Source: Amycolatopsis orientalis DSM 43388 (GTDB lineage: Bacteria; Actinomycetota; Actinomycetes; Mycobacteriales; Pseudonocardiaceae). Taken from it: 63,134 nt of DNA. Positions within the stretch are counted from its first letter, which is position 1. Every line of letters begins with the position of its first letter. The position numbers were made by a program, and so were the translations under genes. Location of the stretch: contig NZ_ASXG01000004.1 in the NCBI RefSeq assembly GCF_000411975.1, positions 1-63,134 on the forward strand, in the 5' to 3' direction. The notes under the pieces were generated by a model that was not told where the DNA came from, made no database searches, and saw only the letters and a program-made list of their open reading frames with translations. Shown here piece by piece: positions 32,858 to 41,620 of the stretch.

Positions 32858-34084
32858 ATGTCCATGCACGAACTCGATTCGCTTCGCCGGCGCAGGATCG
32901 ATCTCGAACAGCGGTGGGCGGAGGCGGTGCCCCGGCTGCGGCAGGCGGCGCCCCGGGCCGGATCCGGCGACCTGATGCTCCGCCGCGAGGTCGCCGAATC
33001 GTGGATCAGATCGCTGTCCACCGTGGATCCCGCGACCGACAGCGCTCCGGTCGCCGACGGCGGCGTCGTCCGGCCGCGCTGGGCCGGGTCGCCGCTGCGC
33101 GAGCCGGTGCGGCGCGTCGAGGACGAACTGCGGACGATCGCCGACGACGCGGGCTTCATCGCCGCGGTGACCGACGAGACCGGCACGATCCTGTGGACCT
33201 GCGGCGGCCGGGTGATGCGCCGGCGGGCCGAGCAGGTCAACTTCGCTCCCGGCGGGCGGTGGGACGAAACGGCGATGGGCACCAACGCGCTGTCGCTCGC
33301 GCTGCGCACCGGACGGCCGAGCGCGGTGTTCTCGGCCGAACATCTGGTGGCCGCGCTGCACGGCTGGGTCTGCTACTGCGCTCCCATCCGGGACGCGCGA
33401 GGCCAGGTGCTCGGTGTCCTCGACCTGTCGAGCACCTGGGACCGTTCGCATCCGCTGGCGATGTCGACGGTGCGATCGCTGGTCTCGGCCATCGAGTCGG
33501 GACTGCCCGCGGCGCCGCCCGCCGGACTGCGGGTGTCGGCGCTGGGAGTGGCCGCGGCGGCCCGCGACGGCGTGCGGCTCAACCTGCGCCCGCGGCAGCT
33601 CGAGATCCTGACTCTGCTCGCGCTGCAGCCGGAGGGATACTCCCTCGACGCGCTGCGCGAAGCGCTGTACGGCGACCGGATGGTGAGCACGACAACGGTC
33701 CGCGCCGAGGCCTCCCACCTGCGCAACGCGCTCGGCGGCGTCCTCACCGCCCGCCGCTACGCCTCGACGGTGCCGATCGAATGCGACGCGGTGGACGTGC
33801 TGAAAGCGTTGGAGCGCCGGGATTTGGCCACGGCTGTGCGGCTGTACCGCGGTCCGTTGCTGCCGCAGTCGGAAGCACCCGGCATCGTGCGCTGGCGGGA
33901 CCACCTGGAGGTGACCATGCGGGAAGCGGTGCTCGCCAGCGAGGCGCCGGAACCCGCACTCGCTTACGGCGAACGTGCCTGGTACGACGCGGAAATCCAC
34001 GAGCACGCCCTCGGTTCGCTCCCCCGCGGCGACGCCCGCCGGGCCCTCGCCGCCGGCCGCCTCGCCGTCGCCCGGCAGGAGTGA
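32858..34084 (+). CDS. GAF-domain transcriptional regulator (AcoR-like sensor, winged-helix C-terminus)
   Basis: 408-residue regulator. The N-terminal half resembles the sensory part of AcoR-type activators, with SWIRSLSTVDP and a GAF domain at about 95-215 (GRWDETAMGTNALSLAL, SAEHLVAALHGWVCYCAPI). There is no sigma-54 AAA+ domain. Instead, a winged-helix/BTAD-like region follows (LRPRQLEILTLLALQPEGYSLDALREALYGD). ATGs occur at 32858 and 32864 with no strong ribosome site; I keep the first. Divergent from the alcohol dehydrogenase operon with operator C between them. It may be a second alcohol-responsive regulator acting with MnoSR. Confidence 0.75.
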   Translation: MSMHELDSLRRRRIDLEQRWAEAVPRLRQAAPRAGSGDLMLRREVAESWIRSLSTVDPATDSAPVADGGVVRPRWAGSPLREPVRRVEDELRTIADDAGFIAAVTDETGTILWTCGGRVMRRRAEQVNFAPGGRWDETAMGTNALSLALRTGRPSAVFSAEHLVAALHGWVCYCAPIRDARGQVLGVLDLSSTWDRSHPLAMSTVRSLVSAIESGLPAAPPAGLRVSALGVAAAARDGVRLNLRPRQLEILTLLALQPEGYSLDALREALYGDRMVSTTTVRAEASHLRNALGGVLTARRYASTVPIECDAVDVLKALERRDLATAVRLYRGPLLPQSEAPGIVRWRDHLEVTMREAVLASEAPEPALAYGERAWYDAEIHEHALGSLPRGDARRALAAGRLAVARQE

Positions 34085-34163
34085 CGCCGGGCGCCAACCC
34101 CGTGCCAACCTTCCGCGCGCATCGTGAGCCCCGTCACGCGAGACCGGCGAGGAAGGGGACACG

Positions 34164-34535
34164 GTGGAAGGACAATCCGGGACGGCGACCGGGCCTTACG
34201 TCCGGGTGCGGATCACCCGGGCCGCCGAGGACCTGATCCTGCGGCTGCGGCGGCGGCACGGCCCGCTGATGGTCCAGCAGACCGGCGGCCGCGGCGACGG
34301 CAGCGAGCCGATGTGCCATCCGCACAGCGAATTCCGGCTGGGCCGTTCCGACGTCCTGATCGGCGAACTGGCCGGCGGCACGCCGTTCTGGATGAGCGCC
34401 GACCAGTACGAGCACTGGCGGCACAACGACCTGACCGTCGACGTCGTGCCCGGCCGCGGAAACGAGTTCTCCCTCGAAGCCCCGGAAGGGGTCCGGTTCC
34501 AGGTCCGGTCACGGGTGCTTCCGGGCCACGGGTAG
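34164..34535 (+). CDS. DUF779 family protein
   Basis: 123-residue protein of the DUF779 family, often found next to aldehyde or alcohol dehydrogenase genes and of unknown function. The conserved part is HGPLMVQQTGGRGDGSEPMC (residues 32-51) with Cys51, followed by DVLIGELAGGTPFWMSADQYEHW. The GTG at 34164 follows GAGGAAGG. It is 79 bp after the GAF regulator on the same strand and probably belongs to the alcohol regulon. Confidence 0.82.
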   Translation: MEGQSGTATGPYVRVRITRAAEDLILRLRRRHGPLMVQQTGGRGDGSEPMCHPHSEFRLGRSDVLIGELAGGTPFWMSADQYEHWRHNDLTVDVVPGRGNEFSLEAPEGVRFQVRSRVLPGHG

Positions 34536-34615
34536 CGACTCCCCTTTCCGCCGGCACTGCTGGGTCCTCAGTGGACAGTGCACCGCCGTCTACGCGGCAA
34601 GGGGAACGCGGTCTG

Positions 34616-34972
34616 CTATCCCGGCAGGTGGGCGAGCACGTTGACGACAGTGCCGCCTGGGTCCTCGACGAAGAACCGCCGCACGCCCCACGGTTCGTCG
34701 GTCAGCGGATAGACGACGCGCAGCCCGCGCCGGACCGCCTCGGCGTGCGCCGCGTCGACCGCCTCCGGTTCGCCGAGGTCGATTCCCCAGCGCGGGACCG
34801 GGTCGGTGCTTCCGGGCGGGAGGACGAGCACCTGAGCAGCCGGGCGGTCGCCGCCGCGGAAACCGAGAACGGGGTCGTCCATGGCGACGTCGAGCCCCAG
34901 GACGCGGACGTAGAAGTCGCGGGTCGCGGCGTCGTCGGAGCCTTCGGAGTAGGCGATGATGCGCTTGATCAC
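34616..34972 (-). CDS. VOC (glyoxalase/bleomycin-resistance fold) protein
   Basis: 118-residue vicinal-oxygen-chelate protein with the beta-alpha-beta-beta-beta repeat pattern. It starts IIAYSEGSDDAATRDFYVRVLGLDVAMDDPVLGF and ends EPWGVRRFFVEDPGGTVVNVLAH. The DPGGTVVNV strand supplies the usual C-terminal metal-side residue region. The GTG at 34972 is the only start and the ribosome site is weak. Stand-alone gene, role unknown. Confidence 0.75.
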   Translation of the reverse strand: MIKRIIAYSEGSDDAATRDFYVRVLGLDVAMDDPVLGFRGGDRPAAQVLVLPPGSTDPVPRWGIDLGEPEAVDAAHAEAVRRGLRVVYPLTDEPWGVRRFFVEDPGGTVVNVLAHLPG

Positions 34973-35021
34973 CCGGCCAGCGTCGCAGACCGCCGCGGCC
35001 GACGGCTTGGAGAAACGGGAG

Positions 35022-35693
35022 CTAGCCGCCGGCGGAGTAGGCGACGCGGCGGTGCCGTCCCGGACGCTGGACCCGCCAATGCCGTCCGCGCGACGACGAC
35101 CGGCCGTCGCCGCGGGCCGCGAGGGCCAGGTGACGTTCCGCGAACTGCTCCGCGGTGATGCTCATCAGAACCGGGTACTTGACTTCCCCGCGCAGCAACT
35201 CAGCGTCGCGGAGCCGGCCCTCCTCGCGGAAGCCCAGCTCGCCGTGCAGCGACAACGACGCGAAGTTGCTCCCGTTGACGCTCACCTCGCACGCCCGGTA
35301 CCGGCACCGCCCGAACATGAACGCCAGCAGCAGCGCGACCGCGTCGGCGGCGTAACCGCAGCGGCGGTGCTGCGGGCCGACCCCGATCCCGTAGCTGAAC
35401 CGGCCGGCGACCGGGTCCGTTTCGACCCACACGGAGCCGACCAGCGTCCGGTTGTGCAGCGTCTCGATCGCGAAGTGGAAGCCGTCCGGGGACGAGTGCG
35501 CGCGGTGCGTCGCCCAGTGCCGGTAGCCGCCGACCTGCGGATCCCGCGCCCGGACCGAGTCCCGGTCGAACCCGGCGAGGGTGCGCTGGTCGCCGGGGCG
35601 GACCTCGCGCAGCCGCACCTTCCGGCCGACCTCGTCGACCCGCCACGGGGCGACGACACCGGACGCGGACCGCCGAGACGCATTCGTGATCAT
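35022..35693 (-). CDS. GNAT family N-acetyltransferase (RimJ/RimL-like)
   Basis: 223-residue acetyltransferase of the RimJ-type GNAT group. LREVRPGDQRTLAGF is strand 1, and the acetyl-CoA loop is GIGVGPQHRRCGYAADAVALLLAFMF (about residues 103-128). VNGSNFASLSLHGELGF is the typical C-terminal motif. The last 35 residues are Arg-rich and probably disordered. The ATG at 35693 is preceded by a weak pyrimidine-rich sequence. Substrate unknown. Confidence 0.78.
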   Translation of the reverse strand: MITNASRRSASGVVAPWRVDEVGRKVRLREVRPGDQRTLAGFDRDSVRARDPQVGGYRHWATHRAHSSPDGFHFAIETLHNRTLVGSVWVETDPVAGRFSYGIGVGPQHRRCGYAADAVALLLAFMFGRCRYRACEVSVNGSNFASLSLHGELGFREEGRLRDAELLRGEVKYPVLMSITAEQFAERHLALAARGDGRSSSRGRHWRVQRPGRHRRVAYSAGG

Positions 35694-35761
35694 CGGGAGA
35701 GATGGTACCGGGCCGTGCCCGGGCGGCCGCCAGAGAATCCCCCGTTCGGTTCCGGGCTTGG

Positions 35762-36727
35762 TTACCGAGTGCAGTTTCCCTTGGTGGGCAAGGGTTTGTC
35801 CGGGTCGAACTGACCCGGTTCCCGGCTCAGCGGGGGAGCGCCGTAGTCCGGGTCGCTGAACGCGGGCGCGAGGTCCTCGGGGTTGCCGGTGTGGCACGCG
35901 ATGCTGGTGTAGAACCCGCCGCCGTCGCCGAGCCACAGGCCGCGGCTGCCCGGCGCCCACCGCGAGCCGCTGCGCAGGATGTAGTCGCGGTCGACCCGGA
36001 CGAACGGGGCCAGGTCGCCAGGCCCCTCGACGACGCGGTTGCCCGGGTCGAAGGCGTAGGCCACCACGTAGGAGACGTGCACCGTCAACTCGCCGGGTGC
36101 GCCCGGGCGGACGGTCATCTTCCCCGTCATCCGCGGCGGCACGGGAAGCAGGTGGTAGCCCTCGGCGAAGTAGGTCACGTAGCCCTGCACGTGGTCTTCC
36201 ACGTCCTTGCGCGCGTCCGGGGCGAAGAGGCCGACGTACCCGCCCGGATGCCGCCCGACCTGGGTGTCCGGGTCGAACTGCGCGATCTCGACCGCGTGCT
36301 TGACCTGCTCCTGCGCCTCGCCCACCTGCTTCGCGGAGAACGAGCCGGCCTTCGCCGGGGCGGGGATCGCCAGCCCGGCGATGCCCTCCGGCCAGTTCTG
36401 CGCCGGGGTGTCGAGGAACGGCCGGGCCAGGTCGACGTGCCCCGAGTCCGGGAGATCGGTCGGCGCGGGCGCGGTGGTGGCGGCCGGCGCGGACGCGGAC
36501 GCAGCCGGGCTTTTCCCGGCGACTTCCTCCGGGCTGGTCCCCTGCTTCCACACGTAGAACCCGGCCGCCGCCACGACGAGCACCACCCCGGCCCAGATGG
36601 CCGCGGTCCTGCGCCGGCGCGCCCGGCGGCGGTCGCGGCGCAAGCCGGTCCAGGCTTCCTTCTCGGCGTGCCGCTGCCAATCCGGATCCATCAGGTCCGG
36701 GTGGCGCTCGATGTCGTGCTCGTCCAC
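35762..36727 (-). CDS. Actinobacterial single-span membrane protein of unknown function
   Basis: 321-residue protein. A charged, Arg-rich N-terminus (1-41) precedes one transmembrane helix (AAIWAGVVLVVAAAGFYVW, about 42-60), a Ser/Ala/Pro/Thr-rich linker, and an extracytoplasmic domain of 230 residues (HVDLARPFLDTPAQNWPEGIAGL to the C-terminus). That domain has one Cys in IACHTG and one at the end. I recognise it only as a hypothetical protein common in Pseudonocardiaceae. The GTG at 36727 follows GAGGCGGG. No partner genes suggest a role. Confidence 0.7.
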   Translation of the reverse strand: MDEHDIERHPDLMDPDWQRHAEKEAWTGLRRDRRRARRRRTAAIWAGVVLVVAAAGFYVWKQGTSPEEVAGKSPAASASAPAATTAPAPTDLPDSGHVDLARPFLDTPAQNWPEGIAGLAIPAPAKAGSFSAKQVGEAQEQVKHAVEIAQFDPDTQVGRHPGGYVGLFAPDARKDVEDHVQGYVTYFAEGYHLLPVPPRMTGKMTVRPGAPGELTVHVSYVVAYAFDPGNRVVEGPGDLAPFVRVDRDYILRSGSRWAPGSRGLWLGDGGGFYTSIACHTGNPEDLAPAFSDPDYGAPPLSREPGQFDPDKPLPTKGNCTR

Positions 36728-36828
36728 TTGCCCGCCTCGCGTCGTCGATCCTGCCTCGAAGATCGACAACCGCGGGGAGGCGTTACGAGCAGCGGTGCTT
36801 CGCAATCATTTCGGGATCTTCGCGGCAC

Positions 36829-37206
36829 TCAAATCAATTTGCACGGAATGTCGGCATTTTCGTCGAGGTGATACGAAGCGCACACGCGGTGGTAACCGTC
36901 CGCGATGACGAGATCGTCGGCCGTCTCGAAACCGGGGTGGCCGTGGCCGCGGACGAGCAGGACCGGCGAGAGTGCCTTGCCGTTCTTGACCTTCTCGAGG
37001 TCCTTCGCGACGTGCACGTTGTCCTCGGGCAGGAGCTTCAGCCTGCTGGCCCGCAGGATGTCCTTCGCCTTGCGGTGGGTCAGCTCCGCTTCTTTCAGCT
37101 GGCCGATCAAGCCGGTCGCGGTCTCCTCGGGCGCGACGAGCGTGAGATAGTCGAACGCGGCCGGATAATCGTGGTCGTCCGGCTCGTTTTTCCAGTGTTC
37201 CTTCAT
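36829..37206 (-). CDS. Small ParB-fold-like protein
   Basis: 125-residue soluble protein whose C-terminal part, SPVLLVRGHGHP then LVIADGYHRVCASYHL, resembles the ParB/Srx nuclease fold core (DGYHR). The N-terminal part is acidic. No DNA-binding domain is present, so it is not a chromosome-partition ParB. The ATG overlaps the antiporter stop (ATGA) and GGGAGG precedes it. Coupling to the antiporter suggests a regulatory or accessory role, which is unproven. Confidence 0.65.
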   Translation of the reverse strand: MKEHWKNEPDDHDYPAAFDYLTLVAPEETATGLIGQLKEAELTHRKAKDILRASRLKLLPEDNVHVAKDLEKVKNGKALSPVLLVRGHGHPGFETADDLVIADGYHRVCASYHLDENADIPCKLI

Positions 37207-38360
37207 GGGTCCTCCCTCGATTCGGCAGCGCGGACCTCGACCTCGTGGACCGCGCGGGACGCGGCCCACGCGGTGACGCCGACGCTGATCAGCGCGGCGG
37301 CGAGCATCGCTCCGCCTTCGCCCGGAGCGAGCAATCGTTCGTGCGTGCCGATGGTGACCGCCGCGACCGGCACGCCCAGCTGCGCGCCCGCGAGCACCGC
37401 CAGCGGCAACGGCTGCCCGAGCAGCCGCGTCGCACCGTGGACCACCACCGAGCCGGCCGCGAGCAACGCCGCCAGCACGAACATCACCGGATGCTGGCCG
37501 AGCGCGCGCAGATCGAGCGAAGCGCCCAGCCAGACGAAGAACACCGGCCCGAGGAAGCCGTCGGTCACCGCGAACAGCTGCCGGGCCAGCCGGCGCGGCT
37601 CCCCCACCGCGGCCAGGGCGAGCCCCGCGACGAACCCGGCCAGCATCACCGACACCCCGACGAGCTGCGCCAGCCCGGCGAGTCCGAAAAGGACAATCAG
37701 CGCGATCCGCAGTTCGAGTCCGAAATGCCGGGACTTGCTGAGGTCGTGCGCTTTGTCGACGAGCCCGCGGGCATGCAGCCACCGCAGGACCGCGAACCAC
37801 ACGGCACCGGCCGCGACGACCGCCAGCGCCCCGAGCGCGGCCCGCCCGGCCCGCGCCGGAGCGGCCGCCAGCGGCAGTGCCACGATGCACGCCGTGTCCG
37901 CGATCGCGACCTGCACGGTCAGCGCCAGCGCGGGCGGCGTGCCGAGTTTCGCCTCGTTCAGCACCGGCATCACCAGCGCCGCGGAACTGGACGCGATAAG
38001 GACGGCGTAGAGCAGCCCGTGCCCGGCGCCGACGAGCGCCGCCACGCCGAACCCGGCGGGCACGGACAACACGCCCGCCGTCGCGGCCAGCAACGCCCCG
38101 CGCCCGGCCGCGACGCGCAACGCCGGGTCCCGCAACGGCACATGGCTTCCCGCGACCAGCATCACCAGCGCGAACCCGGCCGACGCGACGTAGGAGAGGA
38201 TCGGCTCCTCGGCGTTCACCCAGCCGAGCCCGGTCCGGCCGACCGCGACGCCGAGCAGGATTTCCCCGACGACGATCGGGATCCGGGCCCGTCGCGGGGT
38301 GGCGAGCAGCGGCCCGGCCAGGCCGGCGAGAAGGACGACCGCCATCGCGAACAAGGTCAT
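37203..38360 (-). CDS. Cation:proton antiporter (KefB/CPA2-like)
   Basis: 385-residue membrane protein with about 12 helices and no cytoplasmic RCK/TrkA domain. It begins MTLFAMAVVLLAGLAGPLLATPRRARIPIVVGEILLGV, as in the CPA2 Na+/H+ or K+/H+ exchanger family. The core half-helix residues appear as FFVWLGASLDLRAL. GGAGG lies 7 nt before the ATG at 38360. Translationally coupled to the ParB-fold protein downstream. The transported ion is not deducible. Confidence 0.82.
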   Translation of the reverse strand: MTLFAMAVVLLAGLAGPLLATPRRARIPIVVGEILLGVAVGRTGLGWVNAEEPILSYVASAGFALVMLVAGSHVPLRDPALRVAAGRGALLAATAGVLSVPAGFGVAALVGAGHGLLYAVLIASSSAALVMPVLNEAKLGTPPALALTVQVAIADTACIVALPLAAAPARAGRAALGALAVVAAGAVWFAVLRWLHARGLVDKAHDLSKSRHFGLELRIALIVLFGLAGLAQLVGVSVMLAGFVAGLALAAVGEPRRLARQLFAVTDGFLGPVFFVWLGASLDLRALGQHPVMFVLAALLAAGSVVVHGATRLLGQPLPLAVLAGAQLGVPVAAVTIGTHERLLAPGEGGAMLAAALISVGVTAWAASRAVHEVEVRAAESREDP

Positions 38361-38556
38361 CGGCGCGCCTCCTCCCGCCGAGCATTGTCGCCCGGCGCGG
38401 CTGCCCGGGCTAGTCCGCATCACCTGGATGCGGTCCGCTCGCGGAACCGCGGCGCGCGATCGGCCGGCCGGGCACAAGCACGCCGCAGCTCGGCGCTTTC
38501 TCCGCAGCGGACAGTGCCCACGGCGCGCGAAGCGATCCCTGCCCGCCCGACGAATG

Positions 38557-38609
38557 TCCGTGAAGGGCCCCTTGGGGGAATCTGATTCCCGCAAGGAGTC
38601 CTTCACGGA
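38557..38609. repeat. Dispersed GTGAAGG palindromic repeat, copy 1
   Basis: A hairpin of about 53 bp starting TCCGTGAAGGGCCCCTTG and ending CAAGGAGTCCTTCACGGA. Copy 2, at 42738-42787, shares GTGAAGGGC.CCTTG..GGAATC and the matching right arm. It lies between the response regulator (convergent side) and the antiporter promoter. It looks like a mobile-like intergenic repeat that also forms a terminator. Confidence 0.75.
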
Positions 38610-38648
38610 CCTCGGCGACGGAGGCCGCGGGTGCGCAGCTGCCTGCCG

Positions 38649-39266
38649 TCAGCGGCGGATCAGCCCCTGTTCCTTCCCCGCCGCCACCGCCGCGGTCCGG
38701 GAATCCACCCCAAGTTTCGAGTAAATGTGCACCAGATGCGATTTCACCGTCGCCTGGCTCAGGAACAGCCGCTTGCTGATCTCCAGGTTCGACAATCCGT
38801 CCGCGACGAGCCCCAGCACCTCGATTTCCCGCGGCGACAACGCGGCGGCCGGGGTGCGCATGCGGTTCATCAGCCGGTGGGCGACCGCGGGGGCCAGGAC
38901 GGTCTGCCCGGCGGCGGCGTTCCGCACCGCGGCGGCGAGGTCTTCCGGCGGCGCGTCCTTCAGCAGGTACCCGGTCGCGCCCGCTTCGATCGCGGCCAGG
39001 ATGTCGCCGTCCGTGTCGTAGGTCGTCAGGACCAGGACTTTCGGGGCGTCCGCCGGCGCGGTGATCGCCGCGGTCGCTTCGGAGCCGGACATGCCAGAGC
39101 CGAACTGGAGGTCCATCAGCACGACGTCCGCGCCGCCCGCGAGGCGCACGGCCTCCTCGGCGGACGACGCTTCGGCGACGACTTCCAGGTCCGGTTCGGT
39201 TTCCAGGACGGCGCGCAAACCGGCGCGCACGACCGGGTGGTCATCGGCCAGCAGGAGGCGGATCAT
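38649..39266 (-). CDS. NarL/LuxR-type response regulator
   Basis: 205-residue regulator with a receiver domain (ADDH near 7-10, phosphoacceptor Asp in VVLMDLQFGSG at about residue 52) and a LuxR helix-turn-helix at about 138-200 (LSPREIEVLGLVADGLSNLEISKRL). Its ATG overlaps the kinase stop (ATGA). Divergent from an FtsX-type exporter operon 166 bp beyond the kinase start, the usual arrangement in which the pair controls the exporter. Confidence 0.87.
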   Translation of the reverse strand: MIRLLLADDHPVVRAGLRAVLETEPDLEVVAEASSAEEAVRLAGGADVVLMDLQFGSGMSGSEATAAITAPADAPKVLVLTTYDTDGDILAAIEAGATGYLLKDAPPEDLAAAVRNAAAGQTVLAPAVAHRLMNRMRTPAAALSPREIEVLGLVADGLSNLEISKRLFLSQATVKSHLVHIYSKLGVDSRTAAVAAGKEQGLIRR

Positions 39267-40438
39267 CGCGCGTCCACGGGGAAGCTCACGGCCAGCGCGG
39301 TGCCGTTGCCCGGCGACGATTCCACTGTCCACGAGCCGCCAAGGGACCGGGCGCGGGCGCGCATCGCGGGCAGGCCGAAGCCGCTGCCGCCGCGCACTGC
39401 TTGCGGGTCGAAGCCGATGCCGTCGTCCACGGCGTCCAGGGTGATGCTCGTGTCCATGTAACTCAAGGTCAACTCGGCCCGGCTGGCCGCGGCGTGCCGG
39501 ACGGTGTTGGCCAGTGCTGACTGGGCGATCCGCAGCAGCGCGACCTCGTACGCGGTGGGCACGTCGAACGGGGTGCCGCTGAGGTGAAAGTGGACAGTCA
39601 GGCCGGAACGCTGTTGCGTGGTCGCGCACAGTCGTTCCAGGGCCGCGGGCAACGAAGCGCCTTCCAGCTCCACCGGGGCCAGCGCGTAGACGAGGCGGCG
39701 GGCTTCGGCGAGGTTGTCCTGGGCGGCCTGCCGGGCCTGCATCACGTGCGGGACCGCGGCGTCCGGACGGTCCGGGAGCGCGCGTTCGGCGGCGCGGAGC
39801 AGCAGGTGGATGCTCGACAGGCCCTGCGCCAGGGTGTCGTGGATTTCCCGGGCGAGGCGTTCGCGTTCGGCAAGGACGCCCGCGGAGCGTTCCATCGCGG
39901 CCAGGTCGTTGCGGGTCTCGCGCAGTTCCTCGATGAGCTGCCGCCGCTGTTCGCTTTCGCGGTAGAGCACCTGATAGCCGAGGACGGTGGCTATCGCGAC
40001 CGCCGCCCCGAGCGCCGGGCCGAGGAGCACGCCGACGCTGAATCCGCCTTGGTGGCGGGTGAAACCGGCGATCGCCAGAACGGTGGTCAGCGCGACCACC
40101 GCCGGACCCCAGCGCGTCGGCAGCAGGTGCATCTGCAGGAAATACAGCGGGAAAGCCAGCCACACCCCGTCCGGGGTGAGCCACAGCAGCGCTAACCACG
40201 CGACGCCGAGCACGGCCAGCCATCCGGCCGTCGCGCCCGGGAACCGGCCGACCCGGGGCAGCAACGGACCCGCGGTGTAGACGCCGCCCATCACCAGCGC
40301 GCCGGCCAGCACCGCGGGTGCGTTCGAGAACCCTCCGGCGAACGCGCGCGCGACGGCGAGCACCAGCAACCCGGCCAGCAGGAGGTGCAGGCAGACGCGC
40401 AGCACGCGCAACGGCCGGTCGAGGGTGTGCGGGTTCAC
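39263..40438 (-). CDS. NarL-family sensor histidine kinase (membrane)
   Basis: 391-residue sensor kinase with about five N-terminal helices (13-150) and almost no extracytoplasmic domain, suggesting sensing within the membrane. HisKA_3 follows with the phosphoacceptor His in REIHDTLAQGLSSIHLLLRAA, then a HATPase_c domain (VDDGIGFD, SGFGLPAMRARARSLGG). The start is a GTG at 40438. This resembles actinomycete kinases that respond to cell-envelope stress or antibiotics next to ABC exporters. Confidence 0.85.
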   Translation of the reverse strand: MNPHTLDRPLRVLRVCLHLLLAGLLVLAVARAFAGGFSNAPAVLAGALVMGGVYTAGPLLPRVGRFPGATAGWLAVLGVAWLALLWLTPDGVWLAFPLYFLQMHLLPTRWGPAVVALTTVLAIAGFTRHQGGFSVGVLLGPALGAAVAIATVLGYQVLYRESEQRRQLIEELRETRNDLAAMERSAGVLAERERLAREIHDTLAQGLSSIHLLLRAAERALPDRPDAAVPHVMQARQAAQDNLAEARRLVYALAPVELEGASLPAALERLCATTQQRSGLTVHFHLSGTPFDVPTAYEVALLRIAQSALANTVRHAAASRAELTLSYMDTSITLDAVDDGIGFDPQAVRGGSGFGLPAMRARARSLGGSWTVESSPGNGTALAVSFPVDAR

Positions 40439-40603
40439 GAAAGCCTCCTGTCTCGATTGTCCGGGTCCGCTGCGGAATCCGCATCAATCGAAAGGTTGAG
40501 CGCCGGGTGCACCCATCGATTCCGGGAAGGCCGTCCGCGGCGCGATGTTCCCGCGTCCCCGCCGGACGAAGCTGGACGGCACACCGAGAAGGAAGGTACG
40601 CAC

Positions 40604-41620
40604 ATGTTCGTCGCGTGGCGGGATCTGCGCTTCGCCAAGGGCCGGTTCGCGTTGCTGGGGACCGTCGTCGTGCTGATGACGTTGCTGGTCGGGCTGCTGT
40701 CCGGGCTCACCGCGGGACTGGCCGAGCAGAGCACGTCCGCGATCACCGGGCTGAAGGCCGATCATCTGGTCTTCGCCGAACCCGGCAGCGGCTCGCTCTC
40801 GTTTGGACAGTCCACAGTGACCCGCGAGCAGGCCGGGCAGTACGCCCGCGTTCCGGGAGTGACCAGCGCGGAGCCGATCGCGATCAGCACGGCCGGCGCG
40901 GCGGGCGGCGGGCGCACCGCGACGGTGGCGGCGTTCGGCGTCCGGAACCCGAGCCCGGGCACGGTCGTCTTGTCCGCGGGGGCGGCTGACGCGTTGCAGG
41001 CCAGTGCAGGCGACCAGCTCACCCTGCAAGGCGAGAAAGTCACCGTGTCCGGCATCGACGGAGACGCGTTCTACAGCCATCTCCCGGTCGTGTGGACGCA
41101 CTTCGCCGGTCCAAACGCGACAGTCCTCGCGGTGACCGCGGACTCCTCCGCCGATCTCGCCGCCGCGGACGCCCGGCTCGGCACCCAGACCGTCACGAAG
41201 GACGACGCGTTGTCCGCGATCGGTTCCTATTCGGCGGAAAACGGCTCGCTGCGGCTCATGCGCGGCTTTCTGTTCGTGATCGCGGCACTGGTCATCGGCG
41301 CGTTCTTCACCGTGTGGACGATCCAGCGCAGCCGCGACATCGCGGTGCTGAAAGCGCTCGGCGCGACCACGAAGTACTTGCTGCGCGACGCGCTCGGCCA
41401 AGCCGCGGTGCTGCTGATCGGCGGGACCGTCCTCGGAACCGGGCTCGCCGCCGCGCTCGGAGCGGTCGCGTCCGGAACCGTGCCGTTCGTGCGCAGCGCC
41501 GGCACGGTGCTCGGCCCGGCCGCGGTGCTGATCGTCCTCGGCGTGCTCGGCGCCGCGCTGGCAGTCCGCCGCATCACCTCCGTCGACCCGCTGACCGCCC
41601 TCGCCTCCGGAGCGCACTGA
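40604..41620 (+). CDS. FtsX/MacB-type ABC permease
   Basis: 338-residue exporter permease with a first helix FALLGTVVVLMTLLVGLLSGLTAG (about 15-38), an extracellular domain at 40-215 and three C-terminal helices (from FLFVIAALVIGAFFTVWTI). The FtsX-fold cytoplasmic loop IQRSRDIAVLKALGAT is clear. AAGGAAGG precedes the ATG at 40604. It ends one base into the ATPase start (TGATG). Probable role: release or export of a lipid, peptide or antibiotic in response to the neighbouring two-component system. Confidence 0.87.
   Translation: MFVAWRDLRFAKGRFALLGTVVVLMTLLVGLLSGLTAGLAEQSTSAITGLKADHLVFAEPGSGSLSFGQSTVTREQAGQYARVPGVTSAEPIAISTAGAAGGGRTATVAAFGVRNPSPGTVVLSAGAADALQASAGDQLTLQGEKVTVSGIDGDAFYSHLPVVWTHFAGPNATVLAVTADSSADLAAADARLGTQTVTKDDALSAIGSYSAENGSLRLMRGFLFVIAALVIGAFFTVWTIQRSRDIAVLKALGATTKYLLRDALGQAAVLLIGGTVLGTGLAAALGAVASGTVPFVRSAGTVLGPAAVLIVLGVLGAALAVRRITSVDPLTALASGAH

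Noticed and set aside
35022..36680. Single long minus-strand frame spanning the GNAT gene and its neighbour
   Set aside because: The upstream part is an out-of-frame reading of the membrane protein gene at 35762-36727. The GNAT starts at 35693.
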